A program made the position numbers and the translations under genes. 64,000 nucleotides of DNA from Bacteroidales bacterium. Its GTDB lineage: Bacteria > Bacteroidota > Bacteroidia > Bacteroidales > FEN-979. Below the pieces are notes generated by a model. The model ran no database searches. It saw only the letters and a program-made list of their open reading frames with translations, and was not told where the DNA came from. The stretch lies in NCBI GenBank assembly GCA_023229525.1, contig JALNZC010000002.1:141332-205331 (forward strand). Reading direction: 5' to 3'. Within the stretch, counting starts at the first letter, position 1. Each line of letters starts with the position of its first letter. Shown here piece by piece: positions 8,105 through 17,620 of this stretch.

Positions 8105-8749
8105 ATGGATCAAGACAATTACAAATACGTATATCAACAAAGGAAAGAGATGCTTGATTTCGTTCCGGAATCTTGTAGGAAGATATTGGAAGTCGGATGT
8201 GGTGATGGATCTTTTTCAATGCAGCTGAAAGAACGGATAGGAGCAGAAATTTGGGGTATTGAATGGCATCAGGAATCGGCGGATATTGCTGCAAAAAGCC
8301 TCGATAATGTGATCTGTGGCGATTTTTTAGAATTGATAGATTCAAATGAAATCCCTTCAGAGTTTTTCGAATGTATCGTTCTTAATGATACCCTGGAACA
8401 TTTTCCCTATCATGATAAGGTATTACTAAAAATCAAGAAGTTATTGACACCTAATGGCTATGTTGTAACCTCTCTACCTAATTTTAGAAACGTAGGTAAT
8501 TTGTGGGAGATCATGATCAACAAAGATTTCAATTACAAGCCCTCTGGTATCCTTGACTATTCTCATTTTAGGTTTTTTACCATGAAAAGTATTATAAACC
8601 TCTTTGAGGAAACTGGTTATAATGTTATCAAATGCCAAGGAATCAATCCAACAAAAAGTATAAAAGTTAAGATATTTAACCTCCTGGCATTCAATTTCTT
8701 TTCAGATATTTTTTATATGCATATCGCCACTCTGGCAAGGTTAAAATAA
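8105..8749 (+). CDS. Class I SAM-dependent methyltransferase
   Basis: The 214-residue protein has the SAM-binding motif ILEVGCGDGSF near residues 23-33, the acidic residue at the end of strand 2 (WGIEWH), and the post-core DTLEHFP segment of the Methyltransf_11/23 families. It stands 11 bp before a GT2 gene and upstream of a GT4 gene, so it probably methylates a sugar or lipid-linked glycan intermediate. The substrate cannot be read from the sequence. The region looks more A/T-rich than the neighbouring housekeeping genes. Confidence 0.8.
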   Translation: MDQDNYKYVYQQRKEMLDFVPESCRKILEVGCGDGSFSMQLKERIGAEIWGIEWHQESADIAAKSLDNVICGDFLELIDSNEIPSEFFECIVLNDTLEHFPYHDKVLLKIKKLLTPNGYVVTSLPNFRNVGNLWEIMINKDFNYKPSGILDYSHFRFFTMKSIINLFEETGYNVIKCQGINPTKSIKVKIFNLLAFNFFSDIFYMHIATLARLK

Positions 8750-8760
8750 TTCCCAACATC

Positions 8761-9774
8761 ATGCCTCTATTGGTGTCAATTATCACTCCAACGTATAATC
8801 ACCAGACATATATCGCTGAATGTATTCAATCAGTTCTTGAACAATCTTTTTCGCAATGGGAGATGATAATTATTGACGATGGGAGTACTGATTTTACTGT
8901 AAAAATAGCCAATGATTACGCAAGTAAAGATTCCCGGATAAATGTTATTACTCAGGAAAATATAGGCATATTCAGACTTTGTGAAACATACAACCGGGCG
9001 CTTGGAATTGCAGAAGGAAAATATATTGCCATTCTGGAAGGTGATGATTTTTGGGAATCTGATAAACTTGAATATCAGGTTGAAGTGCTAGAGTCGGATC
9101 CTGATATGATTTTAAGTTGGGGACAAGCGAAAAACATTAGCTCGGATAAGAAAACAGTGTATAACATCTGTCCGGATGTGAATTCTGAAGAGTTTAAATA
9201 TTTTAATAACAATCCTGTCGGTGCTATCTTAAACATTCTTCTATATAAAGATAGTATTCCGGCACTGACAGTGATGGTCCGCAAAGATGCCTTAATAAAG
9301 TTAGGCGGTTTTCTTCAGTTTAATGGAATGCCAACAATTGATATCCCGACATTATTGCAGCTTTCACTTGTTGGAAAATTCGGTTTTATCCCTCAACCTT
9401 TAGGATGTTGGCGCAATTATGCCGGACAAGCGACGAAAGTTTATCCTGCCGTTTTGATTGAAGGATATTTTAACCTTGTAAAGGAATTTCTAGCATCCAA
9501 TAGTGAAAATCCATTTGTTAAAACAATAAATCCGAAAATTATTTTTTCGTTCTTTCAAAGGAAATTAATTGTTGCTTACTCACGTGCCGGAAGATTCAAA
9601 TTGATAAGAAAAGAGTTTTCTGGTGCACGGCGAGATTATATTCAGTCTATTCACCTTCCGGGAGGCGAATATCTGTGGAAATTAAGATCTTTGACGGGAT
9701 TATTATTCAGCTTGTTTCATCTCGATATTGAATGGTTTGCCCGGTTGTTAAAACGACCAACTTATAATGAATAA
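8761..9774 (+). CDS. Family 2 glycosyltransferase (copy A)
   Basis: The 337-residue GT-A fold enzyme shows the nucleotide-binding IIDDGSTD motif near 40 and a metal-binding EGDDFW motif near 97. It likely adds a sugar to a surface glycan at the inner face of the membrane. It has the same length and the same C-terminal architecture (LIRKEFSGARRDY) as the GT2 at 14821-15834, so the two are paralogues. It lies between the methyltransferase and a GT4. Confidence 0.85.
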   Translation: MPLLVSIITPTYNHQTYIAECIQSVLEQSFSQWEMIIIDDGSTDFTVKIANDYASKDSRINVITQENIGIFRLCETYNRALGIAEGKYIAILEGDDFWESDKLEYQVEVLESDPDMILSWGQAKNISSDKKTVYNICPDVNSEEFKYFNNNPVGAILNILLYKDSIPALTVMVRKDALIKLGGFLQFNGMPTIDIPTLLQLSLVGKFGFIPQPLGCWRNYAGQATKVYPAVLIEGYFNLVKEFLASNSENPFVKTINPKIIFSFFQRKLIVAYSRAGRFKLIRKEFSGARRDYIQSIHLPGGEYLWKLRSLTGLLFSLFHLDIEWFARLLKRPTYNE

Positions 9775-9882
9775 AATTCTCATCCTGTTAATGGTTCATA
9801 TACATTTTACTCTCAATTTCTGTTGGAATATTATTAGTAGTAAGGAATAAAAAATCATTTCCTGACAATTCTTATTTTGACC

Positions 9883-10953
9883 ATGCCAAACAAACTTATT
9901 TATATCTTTTCTAATTTATCTTCATTCGTTGAGAAGGACCTCGATATTTTTAAAACTCAGTATTCAGTTTGTTGCTTCCAGTTTCTTCCCAAACATAAAT
10001 GGATGACACCATGGTTTTTTCTTAAGGAGTTGTTTTTTCTGCTTATACAGATACCATCAAATCCGATAATTATTATTCAGTTTGGAGGATACCATTCCTT
10101 AATCCCTGTGGTGTTATCTAAAATATTTAATCGGCCATCAATAATAATCCCAGGGGGTACTGACTGTGTTTCGTTTCCTTCGATTGGCTATGGAAACCTG
10201 AGAAAACCTCTGCTTAGGTGGTTTACCCTTAAGAGTTTCAGAATGGCTTCCTTATTAATACCACCAAGCAAAGAATTGATGGAATATACCTATACTTATC
10301 AGGATTCTGATTTTCCAAAGCAGGGGTACAAGTATTTTGATTCTGCAAATGTTACACCGGTTGAAATTGTATACAATGGCATTTCAACGGATCGGTTTTA
10401 CCCATATGATGGAATAGAGCGTGACAAAGTCTCATTTTTAACAATATGTTCAAACCTTGATAAAAGAAATTACTTATTAAAAGGGATCGATTTGTTTTTT
10501 GAAGCTGCAAAAATGTTCCCTGATTTTCATTTTCTTCTTGTTGGGAAACTGTCTCCGGGTTTTCGGATAAATAAAACAGACAACCTCGTTCATCTACAAT
10601 CATTACCTCATACAGATTTACCAAAATTAATGTCGGGCTTCCAATTTTATTGCCAGTTGTCATTTTCAGAAGGATTTGGAATTGCCTTAGCTGAAGCAAT
10701 GGCCTGTGGTTGTGTACCGATCGTGAGTAAAGTAGGTATGATGGATCAGATTGTTGGCGACAGCGGATTCGTATTGGAAAAACATGATCCCGGTTTATTG
10801 AAACAAATTATTGAATATGCTGTTAAGGCCGATATTAAATGGCTTTCACAAAAAGCAAGAGAACAAATTGTAAAATCTTTTACTGAAGAGAAACGTTCGT
10901 TACAACTACTGAACACCATTTCTAGTCATGTAAATCATTATTCTTCGCATTAA
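9883..10953 (+). CDS. Family 4 glycosyltransferase
   Basis: The 356-residue protein has the GT-B family signature EGFGIALAEAMACGCVPIV (EX7E motif) near 265-285 and a glycine-rich GGTD segment in the N-terminal domain. It probably transfers a nucleotide-sugar unit in the same glycan pathway as the upstream GT2 and methyltransferase. The MPNKLIYIF start at 9883 is preferred to an ATG two codons earlier. A gap of about 108 bp separates it from the GT2 gene. Confidence 0.8.
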   Translation: MPNKLIYIFSNLSSFVEKDLDIFKTQYSVCCFQFLPKHKWMTPWFFLKELFFLLIQIPSNPIIIIQFGGYHSLIPVVLSKIFNRPSIIIPGGTDCVSFPSIGYGNLRKPLLRWFTLKSFRMASLLIPPSKELMEYTYTYQDSDFPKQGYKYFDSANVTPVEIVYNGISTDRFYPYDGIERDKVSFLTICSNLDKRNYLLKGIDLFFEAAKMFPDFHFLLVGKLSPGFRINKTDNLVHLQSLPHTDLPKLMSGFQFYCQLSFSEGFGIALAEAMACGCVPIVSKVGMMDQIVGDSGFVLEKHDPGLLKQIIEYAVKADIKWLSQKAREQIVKSFTEEKRSLQLLNTISSHVNHYSSH

Positions 10954-10979
10954 TTTCTATTAGTGAGGTGTTGTGTCTA

Positions 10980-13900
10980 TTATCGCAGCAGAGTTACTGT
11001 TCCCTTTGTGGTATATATTTGAGCAGCGGGTTCATTAAATTGATAAGTAGCGATAAATACATAGACCCCATCTGCACATTTCTTTCCGTTGAAAGATCCG
11101 TCCCAACCGGGTTCGATTTCATTAGTTTCATACAATTTTTCCCCCCATCTATTGTAAATCAGCATATTGAATTGTAAAACAGATTTCCCGACTGGGTGAA
11201 ATGTGTCATTAAGCCCATCGTTGTTTGGTGTAAAAACATTGGGGAACCAAATTAATGGTGGACATCCGATCATTGTTATACTGTCACCGGTATTGCATCC
11301 GTCCTTGGTGACCACAACCCAATACAGACCGGGTTCGGTTACATAATAAACCGAGTCAATGGAACCATCCTGCCACCGGTATAATCCATCCGGGACATAA
11401 GCGTTTAGTATTATAACATTGTTGCAAATAACCGAATCAACACCTAAATCAACTGGGATGCGTGTTTTAAAGGTAAGATTTGTCTTTATTATACTATCGC
11501 AGACGCGCGGACGGAAAATGGTATCGTAGTATATTCCCGGGGTTGACTGCCATGCACCACCGGCGTAATATTTAAAGCCATAACAAACATTTGTATCTAC
11601 AACTGTTTGGGGAATTGGTGGTTTGAAAACGATGTTTATTGAATCCTTTGCTACACACTGGTTTTGAGTCACCTGAACCAAATATTTACCAGATACGATG
11701 GCAATATATACAGAATCTGTCGATCCATCCTGCCATAGATATTTTCCTCCGGGCACGTAAGCATTAAGTACAATAATATTCCCACAAACTGTTGTATCTA
11801 CTCCTAGGTCAACCGGAATACGATGTTTAAAAGTAAGATTTGTCATTATTATACTATCGCAAGCGTTTGGTCGGGGAATTGTATCATAATATGTACCAGG
11901 TTCAGATTGCCATTCACCTCCAGCATAGTACAAAGATCCAAAGCAAACAACGGTATCCACAACTGTTTGTACCATACCTGGTATAACAACAATGCTTTTA
12001 CATACCGAAGTCTGGTCTGGTAATCCTTCATTGACAATAAGTTGGATGTTATAGGTCCCCGGTTCGTTGTAAGAAAAGGGCGGGGGATTGAACTGGATGG
12101 AAGAAGGAATGGAGGCATTGTTGCAAGGAGGGAAAATAATCCGGGTAAGCGTACCGTTATCACGGTTGGTGATATATGCATAAAGGGTGTCGTTCTGTCT
12201 GAAGATCTCTGAAAAACTGTGCGGGCGGGCAAGTCCCCCGATATTTCCCAGTATCGTTCCTGTGACCGTTCCTGTAATACCTGCCGGGAACGTAAGTTTG
12301 CCCAATTCACCATTCACGAGATAGTTGGTCCAGTAGCCAACAGTTGATTCACAATCACGGAGAAGGGTAAATCCGATAGCGTTGCTAAAACCGCCAGGGT
12401 TACCTAGGTTGACTCCGGTTGGAGTATTCAGCAAGGAATTCCCAAAAGTGATTCGTGCAAGGGTATTCCCACCGGCCATCACCAAGCCATACCACCCCCC
12501 ATTTTCTTGTACGAGGCATATGGCACCGGGAATAGAAAAGCCGGCAATATTACCAAAATCAGTCATCACAGGAATGTTTGACAGGCTAGACCCGAAATTG
12601 AACCTAACCATTTTATTCCCGAATGAATTGATTGCAAATCCAAGCCAGGTATTCCCTTCTTTGATGATCACCAAACCGTGTAACATATTTAACCCTGTAT
12701 AAGGAAGACTCGTCGCCGTAGGTATATTCCAGAGTGATGTGTTAAAGTTCAGCCTGACAAGTTTAGTGTCGCTGCATACAAACCCGAACCATTGTCCATT
12801 ATCTTCTTTTACCTGGATACCTTCCTGGTTAAAGGTGATCTCACCAAATGTTCCCAGGTTTGTCCAGTTTACCGGGTTGTTCTTAAAACTGGTACCATGA
12901 AAATACCGTACTACACCGACACCTTGGCAACTCACAAATGAAAAACATTCTGTATTTTGTTTAACTAAAGTTAGATAGGTGGGGATATTTAAAAGATTGC
13001 CCGGATTGCCGATATTAACTCCTAATGGATTCTGATTGACATCGCCTGAACAGAAATTCCAGTACCAGGTACTACCACCTACAGTTTGATTGATAATGTT
13101 CACGCTTGCCCCGACACATATAGTATCCGCCACGGCAAAATCCGCAGTGATGTTGAAGGGTTGCGGCAACACCACAATACTTTTGCATACCGCAGTTTGG
13201 TCGGGCATCCCTTCATTGACAATAAGCTGAATATTATAAGTCCCCGGCTCGTTATATGAAAAGGATGGTGGATTGAACAGGGTGGAAGAGGGGACTGAGG
13301 CATTGTTGCAAGGAAAGAAAATAAGCCGGGTAAGCGTATTATTATCACGATTGGTAATATATGTATACAGAGTGTCGTTCTGTCTAAAAATCTCCGAGAA
13401 ACTATGCGGACGGGCAAGTCCCCCGATATTTCCCAGTACTGTTCCCGTAACGGTTCCTGTAATACCTGCCGGGAATGTGAGTTTGCCCAACTCGCCATTC
13501 ACAAGATAGTTTGTCCAATAACCAATTGTCGATTCGCAATCACGGAGTAAGGTCAGTCCACCCGCAAAATATAAACCTCCGGGATTACCAAGGTTTATAC
13601 CGGTTGGATAATTTAACAAGGAATTTCCAAAGGTAATCCGCGAAAGGGTATTGTCAGCTGCCAATACTAGGGCGTACCAATTGAAGTTTTCCTCTACAAG
13701 ACAGATAGCACCTGGGGAAGAAAAACCAGCAATATTTCCGAAATCAGTCATGACCGGAAGATTTGCAAGGCTGGTCCCGAAATTGAATCGCACCATCTTG
13801 TTCCCGTTTGCACAGGTTGCAAAACCAAGCCAGGTAGTGCCTTCCTTTATCATCGCAAATCCGTGCAGCATGTTCAGCCCGCTAAAGAGGAGATCATTGG

Positions 13901-14447
13901 CCGTTGGGGTATTCCACAACGAAGCGCCGAAGTTCAACCTTACAAGTTTGTCGTCGCTGCATACAAACCCAAACCATTGACCATTGTCCTCCTTCACCTG
14001 TATCCCTTCCTGGTTGATAGAAATCGTTCCAAAGTCACCCAAGTTGGTACACGAGACAGGATTGTTTTTAAAACTCGCCCCATGAAAATACCTAATTATA
14101 CCGGTTCCCTGGCAACTGATGAAGGAGAAGCATTCATTACCTTGTTTAACAAGTGTAATATAGGTTGGAACAGATAGTAACCCTCCGGGATTTCCAATGT
14201 TTATACCTTCAGGGTTGTAGTTGATGTTGCCCGAACAGAAGTTCCAATAGTAAGTGCTTCCGTTCGTGGTTGTATTCGTTATTGTAATGGGTGATCCAAC
14301 ATAAGCTGTGTCGGGACACAGAAAGTCTACAGTAGGAAATGGAATAGCTGTCTTGGACCAAAGAAGAGTAGGAGGCAGGGTGGCACACAATGAACCCAAC
14401 AATTGCCACATAAATATTTTAAGATCTTTTATTCGTTTGTATTTCAT
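10980..14447 (-). CDS. Giant secreted PKD-like protein, T9SS type B (CHU_C) sorting domain
   Basis: The 1155-residue protein has an N-terminal signal sequence and a C-terminal gliding-motility-associated domain (FPNVFTPNNDGLNDTF, then YNRWGEKLYE). A unit of about 390 residues occurs twice in tandem (about 45-430 and 435-830), each made of beta-propeller-like strands and a PKD-like end (FSYNEPGTYNIQLIVNEG). Two units of about 125 residues follow (about 835-960 and 960-1080), each with a VDLGVD motif. The DNA copies (about 1.18 kb apart) are still closely alike, pointing to a fairly recent duplication. Its role is likely cell-surface adhesion or glycan contact. Only glycan genes flank it. Confidence 0.85.
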   Translation of the reverse strand: MKYKRIKDLKIFMWQLLGSLCATLPPTLLWSKTAIPFPTVDFLCPDTAYVGSPITITNTTTNGSTYYWNFCSGNINYNPEGINIGNPGGLLSVPTYITLVKQGNECFSFISCQGTGIIRYFHGASFKNNPVSCTNLGDFGTISINQEGIQVKEDNGQWFGFVCSDDKLVRLNFGASLWNTPTANDLLFSGLNMLHGFAMIKEGTTWLGFATCANGNKMVRFNFGTSLANLPVMTDFGNIAGFSSPGAICLVEENFNWYALVLAADNTLSRITFGNSLLNYPTGINLGNPGGLYFAGGLTLLRDCESTIGYWTNYLVNGELGKLTFPAGITGTVTGTVLGNIGGLARPHSFSEIFRQNDTLYTYITNRDNNTLTRLIFFPCNNASVPSSTLFNPPSFSYNEPGTYNIQLIVNEGMPDQTAVCKSIVVLPQPFNITADFAVADTICVGASVNIINQTVGGSTWYWNFCSGDVNQNPLGVNIGNPGNLLNIPTYLTLVKQNTECFSFVSCQGVGVVRYFHGTSFKNNPVNWTNLGTFGEITFNQEGIQVKEDNGQWFGFVCSDTKLVRLNFNTSLWNIPTATSLPYTGLNMLHGLVIIKEGNTWLGFAINSFGNKMVRFNFGSSLSNIPVMTDFGNIAGFSIPGAICLVQENGGWYGLVMAGGNTLARITFGNSLLNTPTGVNLGNPGGFSNAIGFTLLRDCESTVGYWTNYLVNGELGKLTFPAGITGTVTGTILGNIGGLARPHSFSEIFRQNDTLYAYITNRDNGTLTRIIFPPCNNASIPSSIQFNPPPFSYNEPGTYNIQLIVNEGLPDQTSVCKSIVVIPGMVQTVVDTVVCFGSLYYAGGEWQSEPGTYYDTIPRPNACDSIIMTNLTFKHRIPVDLGVDTTVCGNIIVLNAYVPGGKYLWQDGSTDSVYIAIVSGKYLVQVTQNQCVAKDSINIVFKPPIPQTVVDTNVCYGFKYYAGGAWQSTPGIYYDTIFRPRVCDSIIKTNLTFKTRIPVDLGVDSVICNNVIILNAYVPDGLYRWQDGSIDSVYYVTEPGLYWVVVTKDGCNTGDSITMIGCPPLIWFPNVFTPNNDGLNDTFHPVGKSVLQFNMLIYNRWGEKLYETNEIEPGWDGSFNGKKCADGVYVFIATYQFNEPAAQIYTTKGTVTLLR

Positions 14448-14540
14448 ACTAAATTTCCAAATATAGAATTAAAAGGAAAAACCATTCATTAAAGGATACT
14501 CGCACATTAAATGGCTGTCCCGTTCTCCCACAACCTTTTC

Positions 14541-14558
14541 AAATCTGATATCAGATTT
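14541..14558. repeat. 18-bp perfect palindrome in the 14.45-14.82 kb gap
   Basis: AAATCTGATATCAGATTT lies in the 373-bp gap between the divergent giant T9SS gene and the GT2 gene. It could bind a dimeric regulator. The rest of the gap is A/T-rich and holds only the promoter at 14728-14761. Confidence 0.45.
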
Positions 14559-14727
14559 ATTATGATGATGTTATTCACAAAGTAAAAGTAATTATTTTTT
14601 TAATCCCGGAATGTAAAAATCAAAAATTCAAAATAGGGGGATATAACATATTCTAATTGAGTTCAGATGTATAAGAACGGGGATTCATCTCAATTGCAAT
14701 ATCCACAAAATCACTCAGATTCGCAGT

Positions 14728-14761
14728 TTTGATGGTTGATAAATGGAATTGTTTACCTTTG
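14728..14761 (+). promoter_or_regulatory. Promoter for the GT2-flippase pair
   Basis: TTTG (14728-14731) and TACCTTTG (14754-14761) are spaced 22 bp apart and match the Bacteroidota -33/-7 elements. About 59 nt separate the -7 element from the GT2 start codon. Confidence 0.55.
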
Positions 14762-14820
14762 GTCACATGGTCGATTTAAAATACGTTGAATTCGCCACTA
14801 AGGCAAAATTGCGCTAGGAT

Positions 14821-15834
14821 ATGCCTGCATTCACCATTTTAACCACTACTTTTAATCACCAGAAGTATCTTGGAGCGTGCATTGCCTCTGTCCGTGCCCA
14901 GACATTCCCCGACTGGGAAATGATCATTCTCGACGATGGAAGTACTGACGGCACCAGGGATATTGCCCGGCAATGGGAAGAAAAAGATAGCCGGATCCAC
15001 TTTTACCGACAGGAAAACCAGGGGATTGTAACCCAGACGGGAACCAATAACAAGGGACTCTCCATCTCACGCGGCAGATACATTTCCATCATGAAGGGCG
15101 ATGACCTTTGGGAACCTCAAAAACTCCACCGGCAATATATAGTTATGGAGGAAGATCCGGAGGTCGTGGTGACCTGGGGGCGTACCCGGGCGTTTCTTGC
15201 CGAAACATTGAAGATCCAGAACATTTCACCCGCAGAAGACATCACAATTCCCCTTACTTGGCGGAACCGGCCAACCGGCATAATCCTGAATGCATTGTAC
15301 CTCGAAAATATGATCCCGGCGGTTACTATCACTATCCGGAAAACGGCGCTCGAAGCTATCGGTGGATTCAAACAAGTGCCTGATTTTCCAACCACCGATC
15401 TGCCAACACTCGCCGATCTTGCCCTCCAGGGAGCGTTTTTCTTCGATGACCATGTCCTAGGTCAGTGGCGGTTATACAGCAACCAGGCAACAAAAACGTA
15501 CCCCGTCAAAATAGTTCACCAACGACGGAAATTTGTCCTGGATCATATCGCTTCACTTGATCCTGCCGTCAAAAGAAATGTGACCCTTACCACCGGAAAG
15601 ATAAACCGACATTTTAAAAACCAGTTAATGATTGCTTATACAACTTCCGGCCGTTACCGGTTAATTCGCGGTGAGTTCACCGATGCAAGGAAGGATTATC
15701 TGAAGGCGATATTCTATCCTTTGATTGGAAATCCAGGGTGGCGGTTACGCGCAATAATCGGGTACCTTTACAGTTTATTTCATTGGAACGTGAAAGGATT
15801 CTCCCGCAAACTTGATAAGGTATCATACAAATAA
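14821..15834 (+). CDS. Family 2 glycosyltransferase (copy B)
   Basis: The 337-residue paralogue of the GT2 at 8761 has ILDDGSTDGT near 39 and a KGDDLWEPQK metal-binding motif near 96. It is richer in G+C than copy A, with many synonymous differences, so the duplication is old or the copies arrived separately. It is followed 3 bp later by a flippase, implying that it builds a lipid-linked glycan that the flippase moves across the inner membrane. Confidence 0.85.
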   Translation: MPAFTILTTTFNHQKYLGACIASVRAQTFPDWEMIILDDGSTDGTRDIARQWEEKDSRIHFYRQENQGIVTQTGTNNKGLSISRGRYISIMKGDDLWEPQKLHRQYIVMEEDPEVVVTWGRTRAFLAETLKIQNISPAEDITIPLTWRNRPTGIILNALYLENMIPAVTITIRKTALEAIGGFKQVPDFPTTDLPTLADLALQGAFFFDDHVLGQWRLYSNQATKTYPVKIVHQRRKFVLDHIASLDPAVKRNVTLTTGKINRHFKNQLMIAYTTSGRYRLIRGEFTDARKDYLKAIFYPLIGNPGWRLRAIIGYLYSLFHWNVKGFSRKLDKVSYK

Positions 15835-15837
15835 TGC

Positions 15838-17289
15838 ATGATCTCCAGACAATTTTTTAAATCTTCCATTATATATTCACTGGTCGGTGCACTGCCTTAT
15901 ACAACAGGCGTGATCCTGATCCCGTTCTTTACTAGCAGACTTACCCCGGAGCAGTTTGGTGTAAATGCCCTGTACCTCACCTTTATGTATTTCGTACAGG
16001 TTCTTTCCACTTTCGGACTCGATACTTATATTGGGATCAATTATTTTGAACACAAAGACGACAAACGGCGCCTTCGTGAATTTATCGGTACCGTACTCAT
16101 GGTTCTGATTGTGATTGCCACCCTGATGACATTTTTATTGTTTATCAGCGGAAACGCCATATTCCACCTGGTTTTCAGCGAATCAACAGTCATGCAGTTC
16201 TTCCCTTTCGGATTGATCACTGTTTTTTCAGCTTTTTTCAACGGGGTGTTCAAGTCTTACTCGAGTCTGTTGATAAACCAGCAACGCCCTGAACGGTTTT
16301 TCTGGCTGAATTTATCGAATTTCGTTTTGACCCTTGGGGCCTCCCTTGTCCTCTTGTACCAGTTTCCTTATACACTTTATGGTCCGATCGTTGGTCGCCT
16401 GATCCCGGCCATTGTATCGGGGTTATTGTCAGTATTGATGATCCTGCGGGAATTCGGGATTACTTTCCGCCGTGATTTCCTGCATGGAATGTGGTTCTTC
16501 TGTGCTCCAATGGTCGTTTATGCCGTCATGGTTTGGATTGTCAATTATATCGATCGTTATGTGATCGTTCATTTCATGGTCAATCCAACTTATGTGGGGA
16601 TTTTCGATATAGCGGTAAAGCTGACCCTCGGAATTGAGTTATTACAGGTAGGGCTGGCCAATACCATGCATCCGAAGATTTATACGATCTGGAAGGACGG
16701 CAATCTGAATGAGAGCACTCCCGAAGTGAACCGCTATTACAACGGAATTACCGCCATCACTTTGCTTGTTATTCCCATGGTGGTCATTGCGATTCCGTTG
16801 CTGGTCCCGTTAGTGATTAAAAATCCCCTTTATTACCAAGGATTTGCTTTCCTGATGATATTAACTCTTGGTTTTGCCACCCGGCCTTGGTTCTATCTAT
16901 ACCTTGCACCGCTCTTTTTTTTCAAGAAAACAAAAGTATTGCCCAAAGTATTTTTCATTTCGGCTGCTTTCCAGGTGATCGTCAGCAGTTTGCTGGTTTG
17001 GAAATTCGGATTGATGGGGGCGGTGTGGTCGAATTTCCTGGTAAAACCGGTTCAGGCTTTATTCCTGTATTTCGAGAGCCGGAAAATATTCCGGTTCAAA
17101 TTGAATAACTGGAAAATCTTTTATCTCCCTTTTATCTTTATCGCTGTTGTGATTGTTTGTCAGTTTTTCACCAACGAACGGAATCTGCTGTGGATTGCCA
17201 CAGGCCAGTTGGTTTTGAGCTCTATTATGGTTTTCTTTACCTACCGGAAGGAGTTGGTGTCATTATTCCTGCAACTATTCCGGCGCTAA
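15838..17289 (+). CDS. Polysaccharide flippase (Wzx/MATE-like)
   Basis: The 483-residue protein has about 12-14 hydrophobic segments and starts with FFKSSIIYSLVGALPYTTG, as in O-antigen and teichoic-acid flippases. It probably moves undecaprenyl-linked oligosaccharide to the periplasm. It begins 3 bp after the GT2 stop codon and is presumably co-transcribed with it. No Wzy polymerase is visible nearby. Confidence 0.85.
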   Translation: MISRQFFKSSIIYSLVGALPYTTGVILIPFFTSRLTPEQFGVNALYLTFMYFVQVLSTFGLDTYIGINYFEHKDDKRRLREFIGTVLMVLIVIATLMTFLLFISGNAIFHLVFSESTVMQFFPFGLITVFSAFFNGVFKSYSSLLINQQRPERFFWLNLSNFVLTLGASLVLLYQFPYTLYGPIVGRLIPAIVSGLLSVLMILREFGITFRRDFLHGMWFFCAPMVVYAVMVWIVNYIDRYVIVHFMVNPTYVGIFDIAVKLTLGIELLQVGLANTMHPKIYTIWKDGNLNESTPEVNRYYNGITAITLLVIPMVVIAIPLLVPLVIKNPLYYQGFAFLMILTLGFATRPWFYLYLAPLFFFKKTKVLPKVFFISAAFQVIVSSLLVWKFGLMGAVWSNFLVKPVQALFLYFESRKIFRFKLNNWKIFYLPFIFIAVVIVCQFFTNERNLLWIATGQLVLSSIMVFFTYRKELVSLFLQLFRR

Positions 17290-17292
17290 AAA

Positions 17293-17400
17293 TTGGGACT
17301 CTAGTGGAAACTCCGGTAAGGATATCACATCGCAGCTGCGTCTTGAGCCGCACAACCATACCGTACAACCGAATCTCACGCCAAGGCGGGTTCTTGAATT
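17293..17400 (+). repeat. Dispersed element copy 1 (GAGCCGCACAACC core)
   Basis: Segments CTCCGG, TTGAGCCGCACAACCATACC and CGCCAAGG occur in the same order as in seven other places in the window. It opens a 323-bp gap between the flippase and the BrkB gene and is followed by a heptamer array. Confidence 0.75.
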
Positions 17401-17502
17401 ACGAATGAGGAATTAGGAATGATGAGTCAATTAATATTTACGAATTGTCTAAGAGAACGTACTATTGTGAATCCAAAATTTCCAAATTCTTAATTGTATT
17501 TT

Positions 17503-17620
17503 ATCCAGTATCCAGCATCCAACATCCTGCATAGTGCATCGTGCATCTTGCATCGGGAGCGAAGCGACCTTATCTGCGAACGAAGTGAGCTCATTATGAG
17601 CGTAGCGAACTTTCATCCCC
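17503..17620 (+). repeat. Heptamer array with GAAGCGA motifs
   Basis: ATCCAGT/ATCCAGC/ATCCAAC/ATCCTGC units give way to GGGAGCGAAGCGACC, GCGAACGAAGTGAGC and GAGCGTAGCGAAC. It abuts the 3' end of the convergent brkB-like gene. Confidence 0.85.

Noticed and set aside
9767..9850. Short frame of about 27 codons (MNKILILL...) overlapping the GT2 stop
   Set aside because: Too short and without family resemblance; possibly the stub of a lost gene between GT2 and GT4.
11823..14177. Several plus-strand open frames opposite the giant T9SS gene
   Set aside because: They follow the codon pattern of the minus-strand gene and repeat with its internal duplication; no independent coding signs.
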